Part shown: positions 1-12,400 of the stretch, one piece after another
Layout of the letters: each line of letters opens with the position of its first letter
Numbering within the stretch: position 1 is the first letter of the stretch
From: Planctomycetaceae bacterium
GTDB lineage: Bacteria; Planctomycetota; Planctomycetia; Pirellulales; Pirellulaceae
DNA: 14,019 nucleotides
Direction of reading: 5' to 3'
NCBI GenBank assembly: GCA_003506095.1
Contig: DNWZ01000262.1
Coordinates: 14,122-28,140, forward strand
Translations under genes and position numbers: made by a program
Notes under the pieces: generated by a model
The model's database searches: none
Seen by the model: only the letters and a program-made list of their open reading frames with translations
Told to the model about the DNA's origin: nothing

Positions 1-455
1 GCACCGGGACCTGCGGCAACCGAGTATTGATTATCGGGCCCCAGTGAGTCGGAGATTCCCAGGACGGCGGGATTGAGCCGTGGCGCATCGTTTACTGGGC
101 GGATGTTGACCGTGATTGTCACGGTTGTCGTTCGCGGATCGGTTGGGTGATTGTCGAAGACATTGATCACGAGCAGTGCGGTGCCAAACGCATCAGGAAT
201 CTGTACAAAACGCAAATTCCCACCCGTTACCACACCACTACCGTTGGTTGTAGGTACGAGCACTGGCGTCGCTTGGAACAGCCCGGCCGGGATGGTCGAC
301 GCAGCGGTATTGATCGAGATCGAAACCGTTTGCGATGCGATTTCGTCAACCGCTTCGGGGCGGCCCGGCAAGGCATCGGAGATCACTCCGGTAATCGTCA
401 CGGTTTGCAGATCGTCACGTTCGAGCAACTCGATCGGCGAGGTTGAACTAAAGAC
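1..455 (-). other. Cadherin-like domain 2 and start of a third
   Basis: Domain 2 follows without a gap: FSSTSPIELLERDDLQTVTI, a beta-rich middle with VDEIASQTVSISIN and NLRFVQIPDAFGTALLVINV, then TVTITVNIRPVNDAP. Its closing NDAP box (81-92) is 375 bases from the previous one, i.e. 125 residues. A further stretch (bases 1-80) begins a third domain, with LGISDSLGPDNQYSVAAG, and runs off the window. Typical next boxes would lie to the left of base 1. Confidence 0.75.
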
Positions 456-3400
456 CGGCGCATCATTGATCGCTGCGACATTGATCGTCACAGTTGCAAT
501 GATGGCCCCCGGGGCTGACGTGGCCGCATCCCCTTCCGAACTGAGCCGATAGGTAAAGAAGTCGGTACCGTTGAAAGCTGGATTGGGGACGTAATCAAAA
601 CTGCCGGTCAGTGGATCGGTAATGGTGACCGTTCCGTTGGCAGGTTGATCGACGATAAACACACGTGGCGGCAAGAACGGGCTCGACAGATTAAGGTCAT
701 TATCCATCAACGTGCTGAACGGAGACGAAGGGGTAACGACCAAAGTCATATCTTCGTCGATGCTGTAAACATCATCCAAAGGCTCGAACGGAGCGACGGG
801 AATAATCGAGATCTGATAATCTTCCACTTCGCCACCGACTGCACTGCCGGTGGGTCGCAGGCTGCCTGTGGTCGATAATCGGAATCGCACCCAAGTCGTG
901 CCTGGAACCGCATTGGCCGGAGTAACGACATTCAGGAAATTGACTCCGTCAACGACGGGCTCACTTTGCAGAATCTGTTCTCGTGTCGGATCAAAAGCTC
1001 CATCGCCATCGAAGTCGACCCAAGCGTCCAGCAGGCCCGCACCGGTGACGGTAACGGCGATGGTCGTTCCAGCCGGGTCTCGCGGATTTAAAAATCCGAG
1101 AACGTCATTGGCTGTTGCGTTGTTGGCGTCCGCGCTCGGATTCAGGAAGACAAAGTAGCTCTGAATTCCGACATCGATTCGCCCGATAGCGACACCGTCT
1201 TCATCGTCCAACGATTCAATCCGAATGATCGGGTTGGCTGAATCGACCGTAACGACAACCGAGCGACCTATCGGCGCTAGTTCGGCACGGATCGCATCGG
1301 CCAATCTCTGGGTAATCGATTCGGGCGTATCGGTTTCCATGATCAAAGGCACGGGAATGTTACCGGTCAGCGACGCGACACCTCGCTGCACGAATTCAAA
1401 CGTTGCGGCGCGGTTGCCGATCTGGATGCGGACCGAATCGCCACTGGTCGGCGCTACTACACCGAAATCGGCGGATAGCGCAACATCGACACCGCCATTG
1501 GTCGTGGGGGCGAAGGTGAATAGCGGCGACGCGTTGGGCGAGTTTGCTACGACTGGAATTAAACGATCGTCGCTCAGCGGGGCTGGTTGGCCATCGACTT
1601 CGGTATCGATGACACGTCCCAGGCGTGGTGTTGAATCCGACCCGACGCTATGACGCGCGCCGTTCTGGGCGTTGGTAGTTCCGTAGCTGTCCGGAGCATC
1701 ACCGAAGTCGAATCCGACTTCGGGCATGATGATCGTAAAACGCGTTTCGGCGTTGTCGCGATTGGACTCAATTGAGTTACCGGCAAGGTCGGAAATCGCA
1801 GGACGCAGTTGTCCTGCAACGGTGACGTTTCCAGCGGTGTCAACGAAGTCGATCGAAACGATGTTGTCGAGTAATAAAGTGCCCCCGCCAGGCGAAAAGG
1901 ACGTTACCTGAAGTGGCGAAAGTCGCAGTGCACTGGCGAAACTTGCCGCCGCCAAGGATGGCGCAAACTGGCTGGTCGGAATGAACGGCACAGGGATCGC
2001 GCCGCCAGAAACTCCTCGCGACTGCAACAGCGAAGTACCGATATCAACTCGGGCCAATACCTGTGCCAAGCCAGTCGGAATGATCGCCGGTTGCTCACCC
2101 AGGCGGATCACATTTCCGGTCGACGTCGGACTGAGCGCGCCGGTAAAGGCCGCATTGATCTCTGCGGCGATGATCGCAGCGATTTGCGTTGGCGTGTCGG
2201 TATCGCTTAATACCACTCGGCGGTTAGGTGTCACCAATTGCGGATCCGTGGTGAATTGGAAAGCCACCGTGACCGAGCCATTTTGAACACTGAACATCAT
2301 CCCATCCATAGCTGCCGTGGTGGCGCTCTGGGGGACTACGATTTCCAATTTCCCGGTTACGCCAGGTCGACCCAAAAGGGTCAGCGCGGAGTTGGCGATG
2401 GTCAGCACGTCGGTTGCAGTTCCGCTGAGCGAAACACGCCCATCGCCAATCGCCTGCGCCGCGTTAGGTGTTCCCAGTTCGGTTTGAATCGCAATCGCAA
2501 TCGCCGCGGCTATTTCTTCGATCGTGTCGGTACGCGTGACACTGATCGCGATCGCACCGGGCGATACCGGAGCGATTCCATCGGTAAATTCAAACAACAC
2601 ATTTTCGGTGGCAGTCTGGAAACGGAACTGTTGGCCGTCGGTTATTCCGCGTGCGACGCCAAAGAAGTTCAGGCCTGCGACGGTGCCGGTGATGGTATGC
2701 CCGAGCACGCTGCCGATTTGAAGCGAATCGCTATCCATTCTTTCGGGCGCAAGGTTCAAAGGTCCTGCAACCGAATTGACGGCGGCGAGAATGGTATCGC
2801 GGATTTGATCGACCGTACCGGCCGATGCGAGGTTGATCGCGATGTTGCCACTGGCCACCGCGCCGCTCAAGTTGATCTCAAACGTCCGGAATGTCCCATC
2901 CACCGCTCGAATCGTGAAGATGTCGCCGTCGTTAAAGAAGGTGTTGGGGCCTAAGACTTCAATGCCCAGCGTTTGCGGCACCTGCATCACATAACCACTA
3001 TCAAACTCCAATACTGCTCGGCGGCCTTGGGCGTCGCTGACAATGTATCGGTCGCCATCGGTGATCGTATCGCCACGTGGCAGTGTCAGCCCTACTCGGT
3101 CCTTGTTGTTCAACGTGATCTCATAGACCGCATCGGGACGCCAAAGTCCCGAAAGCGGCGTCAGTCGGATCAGGCGGCTGTTGTCGCTGTAGCCAAACGT
3201 GTAGTCGACGCCAGGAATCAAAGTGACGCCATTTTCTGTCAGAATCACAGTGTCCGCTGTGATGGTCGTCACATCGGGGCCCGTGCCTGCTGGATCGAGC
3301 AACTGAATCTCAAAGAACGATACTGGCCCACTCTCGCGTGGCAGGCGCACAAAGGACGCACCGGCATCGGTATCGCCGCCGGAAACCTGAACCCCTTGGC

Positions 3401-6400
3401 CATCGATCCAGTCAATCGGAGAAACCAGGACTGCGGTCGGCTGGACTTGATCGGAACGGTCGATGCCGCCACGATCAATGAAGACGGTGCCACCAATACC
3501 GCCCGGTGTGGTCACCGTAGGATCATCGACTCGCGGAATCCCATAAGCGTCGAAACGCGGTGCTTGGATTGGCGATGCCGAAATGCCGACCGGTTGTTTG
3601 ACCGTATTAAAGAATGTCGCCCGGTCATTCAGGTTGGCAAACGAACTGTCGATAATCGACGAGCCGGCGGCCGGGATATACAGCCGCCGATTGATGTCCT
3701 CGAACATCGGAATGTTCGCCGGAATATCGACCGATTGCGAGGCGAGCGGACGATTGCTTGGGATGCGATTGCGTTGGAACGTGTTGCCATTTTCCACCGT
3801 CGAGTTGCTGTTAGCCGCGATGTTCAGCCCGACATCAAAACCGCTGATCACATTATTCAAAATGGTTGGGCTGACGGTCCCTTCCACCAAGATCCCCGAA
3901 CCGTCGGAAACCGCTCCACCAGGTATCCCGGTGACCGGATTGATCTGGAAGATGAACGGGGCATCGACAAACAACGCATCAAGTTCCGCTTGGCTGCGTG
4001 GTCGACCGAGGCTGATGAAGTTCGTTCCGTCACCCGAATCGAAACCGATCTGAGCCCCCGTACCACCGAAGCCGTTGGTACCGCCACTGGCCGTGCCGGT
4101 AGTCCATGACATGTTGCCATACCGGAAAGCAACGATGTCACCTTGTGGATGACTTTCAATGTAAACCGTGAAGGTATTCGTTGCCCCTGTGTTTCCAGGC
4201 GATGATGTTGAAAAATAACCAACATCCACCCAGTCCATTTGGACAACGGGATTGCCACGATTCGGACTAACACCGCGGGTCAAGTGCACAGTCCCAGCCG
4301 AGCCGCCTCCCGGACGCGGCCGAGTGTCGACGTCTGCCCAAAACGGCGCGATGACGGGACGGTTCTGGGGGAAACCGCTTGCGGTGAAAGAAAACAACGG
4401 ATTATCAAATGTAAGATTACCGTTGTTATTAACGAAGAACTGATTGTAAGTGTTGCCAAAGAATCGGAAATTAAAACCGAAGTTTTGGGCGGCAGAAGAG
4501 CCGTCATCGTTGGGGCCCATGATGGTCGCCGTGTCAATCGGCAAAAACACAACATCCAGCGGATTGGCCGCTTGGGACTGAGCCGGGAAGACGACCGTAT
4601 TGTTGACAATTCGGCCAAACGGAACGGGTGCTGGCGACGAACCATCGGTCGGCGTGATCCCTGAATAGACGATGCCGTTGCCTTGGGTGGCCGTGATCAC
4701 GTTGTTGACAATCACAGTACCTGGGACCAATCGCTCCGTATTGGGATTTCGCAGCAGCGCTACGCCACTGGGGTGTCGTTCCAAGGTGGATGTGCCGGTC
4801 GCACCTGGAATTTCATCGCCTGTATAAGTGGCACGAATCCCAGTTTCCGAGAAATCACTGATCACATTTTGCTCAATGATCAACTGACCTTGGCCACGGA
4901 ACAGATTCGCGTCACTGGGCTCAAGGAAGTAGCGTGCGACCACCGCATCGGTTTGTCTGGGTTGAAGGGGACGATCGGTAGGACGAATGGTCAACTGGTA
5001 TTCACCAAATCCACCCGCTGAACTGACCGCCACCACATAGAAACCGCTGCGCGGTGCGACGAAACCATTCACCCCATCCACATTGCCTGCTTCCAGCGTC
5101 AACGTGTCAGCATCAAAGATTTCAACCAGCGGCGTCAGTACGCTGCCGAGGTTCAGTCCAACGACCTGCGCGAACGCGTCGATGCGGTCGCCGGCGTTAA
5201 GGAAAATTCGCACAGCATCAACATCGTCCACAGGGCGATAACCACCAAACCCAAAAACCCATTCGTTGAAAATCGAATTGGTGTAATCGGTGTAAACCGC
5301 GTCGCCTACCTTGCCGACCGCAATCAAGGTATCCGTCATCCCATTGCGATACGCGGTTGTCACAGGATTGGCCAACCCGATCTCGCTGGCGGAACCGATC
5401 GTATCGTTGGTCGCTTGGCGGTTCTCCTGGTCGACAATCGGCAATGTGCGCGCCGTTTCTCGTCCATACTTGGTTTCCGCAGCGACGAGATCGACCTTGA
5501 TGAATTGACCAATGGTCGGGTTGATAACTACGGACGATCCGAACAGATTGATTCGGGTCGAAGTGCTAGGCCCGGCTTCGGCGCCATCAATCCCGGCGGC
5601 GACAATTCCCAACACGTTTCGCGATTGAGTGCTGTTGATCGCATCTCGGATTGAGGTCGCGACAGCGTGCGCAGGAAACGGTCGTCCATCTGGTAAATCT
5701 TTTTGGAACGCAACACGCACACGGCCCGCAGTGACAGAACCGTTGGTATCGAACTCAAACATCAACTGGCGAGTGCCGTTGGAGATTACGAACGTATCAC
5801 CGTCGTTGATCTGTGAGGCGTCGGGTGCGATCAACGTGACGGCATCGTCAAAGCGGTCATTGGTATCAAATGCTCGGCCGAGTCCAAACTGTTCGTCGCG
5901 TCGATTGACTGTTCCGCCCGAGGATCGCGGATTGGGCGGCCGACGAAGGCTATTAAAATCATTCGGCACCGCAAAATCGGGTGCTTGGCGAATCTCCAAT
6001 GTATATCCACCGACCAAAATCTCATTGGGATACTCAGCCGTGGTGGTACGATTGTACTGTGGGTCGATCACAAAATTGGAGTTGCCCACTGGCGCATTGG
6101 TTACCAACTCGCCTCGTTCAGCAAAGCCAATGATGATGTCATCGATGTAGACACCTTCAATATTGTTATTCATCCCTGGACGAGGATTGATCTGGCTGCC
6201 GGCAACAAAACTGCTCGCAAACGCTCCGAACTCGTCACCCGGCAGGAAGGTGCTAAAGCCGAGCGTCGATAAGTTGGATACTAAGCGTTGTTCGAAGACT
6301 CGAATCCGGTTGGTCGCAAAGCCTGGGTAATGTTCGATCGAAGCGGCCGTAACGCCAGAGGCCGCGTTGCGAGTTCCCAACCCGTTGACCAGTGCGGCTC

Positions 6401-9400
6401 GAATCGCCTCTCGGACTTCGCCATCGGTCATTGCCCAATGATAGAAAATGGGAACATTTCCACTGGGCAGTAATTGCGAAGCTTGGCCACCTTGATTGAA
6501 TGCGATCTCGGTAAAGCTAGCTCCTAGAACCCGAGCACCCGCTCCCAGAATCGTCAACTGGTCGCCGGTCGCGGTCGCGTTGAAACCTAGGTTCAGTGAA
6601 TTGATACGCACTGCCAACTTGGTTGCAATTGAATCCGCCGTATCGGTTCCGAGGATATAAACTTCGTCGGTCGGAAACGCCGGTTGGATTGTTGGTGGTG
6701 TAAACGCGATCGTGCCGATACCCGTCAGCGTGGCGTTAAAACCCGCTAATGCATCGATCGCATTGACGATCGCATTGATATCCCGGTTGGTCACAGTCGC
6801 AGCGGCGGAGTTATAAAAAACCGTAATCCGTCGCTGAAAATTACTAAAGGTTGCAAACGCGGGAACATCACCTGTGAGCGTATCGCGGAAAACAATCGTC
6901 ACCCCATCGGCAGTACCGGTATTGACCGCCGTAACATTGATCGACTGGAACCCGACAGTGAAATCGACATCTTGAACCGATTCCAAACCGATGGTCGATG
7001 TCGTGCCGATCGCATTGGTCAGTTGCAACGATTGTCCGTCAAGCGCCATCGGGTTGGCCGGCATCTCGATTTCCAAAACGCCAAAACGCTCGGGTGTGAG
7101 GCTAAAGGCGAGCGCCTCTGTATCTCGCAACTGCGAACCGATAGCGACTGCGGTTGAAGTTGGATCGAGTGCGAGCAAGACAGCTTGGATCTTGCTGGCA
7201 ACCATCGCCGCGGTGTCGGCCCGATCAAACACCACTTCATTCGGATCACCCGTGCCCACGGTCGTCAACGTCAGATTGACGATACCCGCTGCTCCGGTGA
7301 TCGAAATCTGTTGGCCTTCAAGGATCGCATTACCCGCTGGAATGTTGATCGCCACGCCGCGAACGAACTCAAACGTGGTCAGTGCCTGAGGGGATGCGAC
7401 GGCATTGGAGAGCGTCGTATTGAGCGAGCGGCTCAGTGTAAACGTCGACCCAGGGATCACTTCCACGCCCGGGGTCGCTTGAATTTCGGTCAAGAACCCA
7501 GTGGTCCGGAACTGACTTTGCATCCCACCGGCGGTTGAAAAGTCGAATCGCAACTGGACGTTTTTGTTGCCCGCTAAAGGTGACAAATCGATCCGAGCTT
7601 GACGCCACGTGTTGGTGTTGTCGTGCAGCGGTTGAACCGGTATGCCGGTCTCTTCAAAGTAATCAAACTCGTCAGTTACCCCTGCCCCGCGGAGCGTATT
7701 GTTGGTAGCGAGCAATTGCCACTGGCCATCATCGCCTGCGGCAAATACACGCAGTGAATCGACCGCTTGGTTAGCCGGGTTGCTGGAGGGACTGGTCTGG
7801 CTTTGATTGTTGTTTTCAGCTTCCAGGAAATAACTGAAGTAAAGTGTCGGTGCGTCATCGGGCCCGTAGTTTTCTAGGCTAAACGGCGTGCTGACCGACG
7901 AACCATGCGCGCCACCGGGCGATTGATTTCCACCGGCGCCATCGTTATTGACGATACCGCCGTTTGCAAAACCAAAATACAGGCTAGCACCACCCGTGAC
8001 GCGTCCCTGCGTTTGATCGACACTGGGGAACGTTCCGTGAGCTTGGTCCGACGCGTTGCGACGACCGGTTTGGTGCCAAGGATTTTCTTCACGTGTGCTG
8101 AACGCAACACCGGTGATTTGCCCAAACGCTGCCGTTGATCCGGTCCCGGTAATGATCGGAACAGCACTGCGGCCATGAACCAATACGCCAGCAGGTTCGA
8201 TCGCGCCGCTTGCGCCTTCGCTTAGCGTATAAACCCATCCGTCTGTGGTGGTAGCGAACAAGACATCTCTGTATCGACCCTGTCCAGTCGTTGGATCAAT
8301 TTCAGTAAACTGCGGGCCGAATGTCAAACTTGAAAAATTGGGCGGAGTCAGCGTGCCGGGACTGTGCAATGCGTCCCGCTGAACGGTACCCAGGAACGTC
8401 GTGTTGATCACACGGCTATAGGCAAACTGAGGCAGACCCGTGACCGGATCAATTGGTTGTCGTGTGCTAGAGGTCGTGAAACGATAAACACCACCCGTAC
8501 TGGTCACGGCATAGAACTGAGACGAACCCAATCGCTGTGCTAGTCCCGTTACATTGCCGCCGGTCTTCCGTGGGTCTGAATCGACGAACTGGCCGACGTC
8601 CAGAACTCCATGCTCGAATCGGTCCGATGCAGGACCAAAACCCGGGGTATAGCGAACATTAGCAGGGAAGGGGCGATTGGCGTTGGTGTTTGGGTTTCCT
8701 GTGTTGGTTACCAATCCATTGGTTTCCATCATGCTGAAAACCAGGTTGTCTCGCAATTCAATCGGCACTTCGCCTGCGCGCCCTTGGTTGCTGCGATTGC
8801 CCACAACGGTCAGCGTACCCGAACTACCATTCAGGGCCGGGAAAGCGGTATTAGAAGGACTGTGAGCGAATGCTCCTGGGTGCTGGTAGGACATCGCGTT
8901 GACCAACAACACGGCGTCGGGATCGGTTTCGGTGTTATTGAAAGCATCGTTACTACGTCGAAAGTTAATTGAATCGTCGATAGAGCTCAGTACGGTGCCG
9001 TTGCCAGCGCTGATGTTCAGGTAATTTCCTGTCGCACCTGGATTCACTGCTCCGCCTGCATTTTGGAGACTGTAGGCGAATAATTCGCCATCACGACGAA
9101 TCCCAAGGTCACCGACCGACTCACCGAATTGGCCGATCGCGCGTTCAAGTTGTCCGGTAAACGGATCGACCGAAAGTAAGGCAGTCCGATTCCCACCCGT
9201 GATGCCACCCTGCATCGTCACAAACATGCGAACGTCTTCAAGCGTATAAGGGACGATCGAAGTGGCATCAAACAACGGAGTGACTGTCGGGACATCGCCT
9301 GATGATTTGAAGTCAACGAAAGGTGATCCAAAATACGGATCATAGCCGCCTACGTGAGTAAATCGCCCATCGAGAAATCCGTCTTCAAAGTTCTGTTCGG

Positions 9401-12400
9401 CGATTCGGCGGATCGATGAATTGGGAATGATCCGCGTGCCGGGGGCCGGCGCGTTGGGGTTCGCCAATTGTGCCAGCGGTTCGGGGATCATCTTGGCGCT
9501 GCTGACGACGACGAAATAGGTCCCTTCAGGCAGAGTGACCGGACCGATCGACGCGTCGAGCGTACCTGCCGAACCGGCGGACAGGTTGGCCATGTCATTG
9601 CCAAACCGCGGGCGTCCTTGGTCGTCGGCGATGTTGGAATTGAGGCCGTGAGCGACCAATTGTCCGGCTGAATTGTAAACCGACAGTCGGGTGTTGGGGC
9701 CACCGAGTTGGTCGGCGTAATCAAGGTCGAACGATACGGTTACGAATCGTGGTTCGAAAGAAGTAACGCGAGGTGTTGTGGTGGTGTCGCGGACTTCGAT
9801 TCGATAGACATCCAAATCCTCTTCTGCTAAGGATAGCTGACCACTGGCCACATTATTTCCGAGGACCCCAGAAACTCTTAACGTCCCTTGGTGGCTCGCC
9901 AACAGATTGCCCAGGTCGGTCGTTGCGCCGGAGGCGAACGAAACATTATTGGTGCCCGGATTGATATTCAAACCATTGGCCAGCAGTCGCTCAGAAAACT
10001 CCGCCGTTAACGGCGAATTGAACGGGCTGGCCGGTACATCGATCGCATGAGTCGCAAAACGAATATCGGCCAATCGAACCGTACTGCCCGCGATTTCATC
10101 CGCTTCGTTCAATCGAACTGAAAGTTGATATTGACCGCTGGATAGCCCGGATCTAACAAAATTATTATTCCATAATCGGTCTACCGGGTTAACCGTGTGG
10201 CTAGGTCCCAGATTACTGCTGCGGACACGGACGAAATACTCGTTTTCTGTAGCGCTGTTTCCCGGCAAAATGACTCGCATGCCGGCATCCAACGTGTTGG
10301 GGCCCTCAATAACGCGTTGTCCAGTCTTGCTCAGCGACATCGCTGTCGCCGCTGGGACGGGCAATGGGAATGAAGGCAACGGCAGGCGGTTGTTGGCTGC
10401 TTCGACAAACGAACTGTTGCTCAGTGCAAGAATGTTGCCATTGATATCGATCAGTTCAACAACTGTATCGAGTCCGAAATCGGTATCATCGATATCAATA
10501 AAAACTTCGGTTTGACCAAAGGCAGAGAACCGATAGACGTCGACGTCACTGTTGAGGCTTAAGGTTCCGCGAACGTTAAAACCGAGGCGAACATTCTCAT
10601 CACTGCTGGTTTCCCTGGTCGCCAACCTGCCGATCAACTGAGCGGTGCTCGGTATCGCGTTGACCCCTGCTGATTCGGGGATCGCCGATTCGTTCTCAAG
10701 CACAAAAGCGACATTGCGATCATTCGCCCCGCCGCGCAAGACGATCCCGTACCAGTCGCCCGGGGCTGCAGCGGTGGTCGCGTTGTTGGTGTCGTTTTGA
10801 GGTAAGCCCGCGGGCGTGAAACCGGCACCGACGGTGTCATCGTGGATGCTCGTTAGGATGACCGGAAAGCCAGGTTGCCCGATCACTTGGATCGTCCCAC
10901 CAATCGAGTTCTCAAGGTCATTCAAATAACGATCGGCGACAATTGCGCCACCGTCTTGCATCTTTACCACAAGGCTTTGGCCAGGATCGCTCTTGAGCCG
11001 CAGTCCGCTGCGATGGTGATGATTCCAGGCGTACACAAATCGTTCCACAACGTGCACGATGTCGGTATCATCCCAGACGCTTTCGGTGGTCAGTGATTCA
11101 TTGCGAATCAACATGCCGTTGATTCCATTACCGTCCAGTCGGTTTCCTGCGATCAGTGCGCCCTGATTGTCCTTACGGCCTTCAAACCGATCGACAATGC
11201 CCGTTCCCCGCCCTTTGTCTTGAACTTGTTGGAAGTCGAGCGAATCTGGATTGATGCTGATCGCCGCGCCAAGGTTGTCGCGGATGATGTTGTTGACAAT
11301 CGTAGGCTGAGAACCGCGAACGAAAATGGTGGCGGGGCCATTGAATCCAACGCCATCGCGGAAATCGAGATTCCCTGTATTACCCGACGCGTTGTTGGAG
11401 ATTACCGAATTGGCGACTCGGACGTCGGCTTGCAAGATTTCGATCGGATTGAACGTCGCAAATCCGCCCGAAACGGAACTGTTTCCGCCGGCATAGCGGA
11501 TCACGGTATGATCCAAGCTGGCGCTACTGCCTTGGCGGAACACCAAGCCGGACCAAGCACCTGGCTGAGCAACTCCTGCAGTGCCATCGTTGTTGGTATC
11601 GAACGTTCCACCGGCTCCATATTGGTCATCTAGTCGGCTGGTGAAAACAACCGGGTTGCCATCGATCCCTTCGGCATAAAAATCGGCTCCCACGCCGGTT
11701 TCGATCCGTGCGGTATCCAACTTGATAACCAGACCTGGATCGATAGACAAACGGGCATCAAAACGTGGCAACAAACGTTCGCCGCTGGTTGTTGCCATAG
11801 CCGCCGCAGAGAGGCCACCGCCGCGTGTTATGCCTGTGTCGAGCGCCGTGGTTGAGTTTCGGTCAAGTTGCCGAACAAACTCATAATCACCAGTTGACGG
11901 ATTGAATCGATAGAGCCGTCGGCCAGCATATTCCGCAGTCGCCTGAGGCAGATTTTGCAGCAGGATATTGCGATTGCTGTTGACCGTCACTGTTGCGGTA
12001 GGCTCACTGGCCAGCGATTCGATCCCATCGCGGGTAACAAACGTTACGCGATAATGAATCGCATCGCCCGGGGTGAGTGAACCGACAAGGACGGGTGGAG
12101 AAACATTATAAGTCACGCTCAGCACATCAGGGCGATCTTCTAGCATCAGAGGGCCGCCGGGTTGGCCCTGCAGCACCAACACTTCGGAGATCACGTGGGT
12201 GATATCGAAATCATCGAACCGACCGCTTACGGTCATCGGTTCTCGCTCACCGACGGCAGGCGTGCGGACTCTTACAAACAAGCCGTTGATCGAATTATTA
12301 ACAAGTCGATTTCCACGAATGTCTGGACCGACTCGGTCATAATCGCTGGTAAACGATTCTACTCGTTGGTAAATCGGCGAGTGGAAATTGGTTTCGGCAA

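Noticed and set aside
147..2954. Other plus-strand open frames (for example 151-552, 1225-1653, 2238-2954)
   Set aside because: All lie opposite the cadherin, GEVED and repeat coding regions. They have no domain, operon spacing or homolog-like composition and are explained by the codon bias of the minus-strand gene.
2973..4109. Plus-strand open frame of 378 codons
   Set aside because: It runs antisense to the giant gene across the NIDO, beta-helix and Ig domains. Its translation is rich in Arg, Asp and Ile with no recognisable domain, while the minus frame gives clear domains over the same bases.
10985..11035. Triple histidine (YAWNHHHRSG) as a metal site
   Set aside because: Three adjacent histidines in a linker between modules B and C, with no other ligands recognised nearby; too little to call a metal-binding site.
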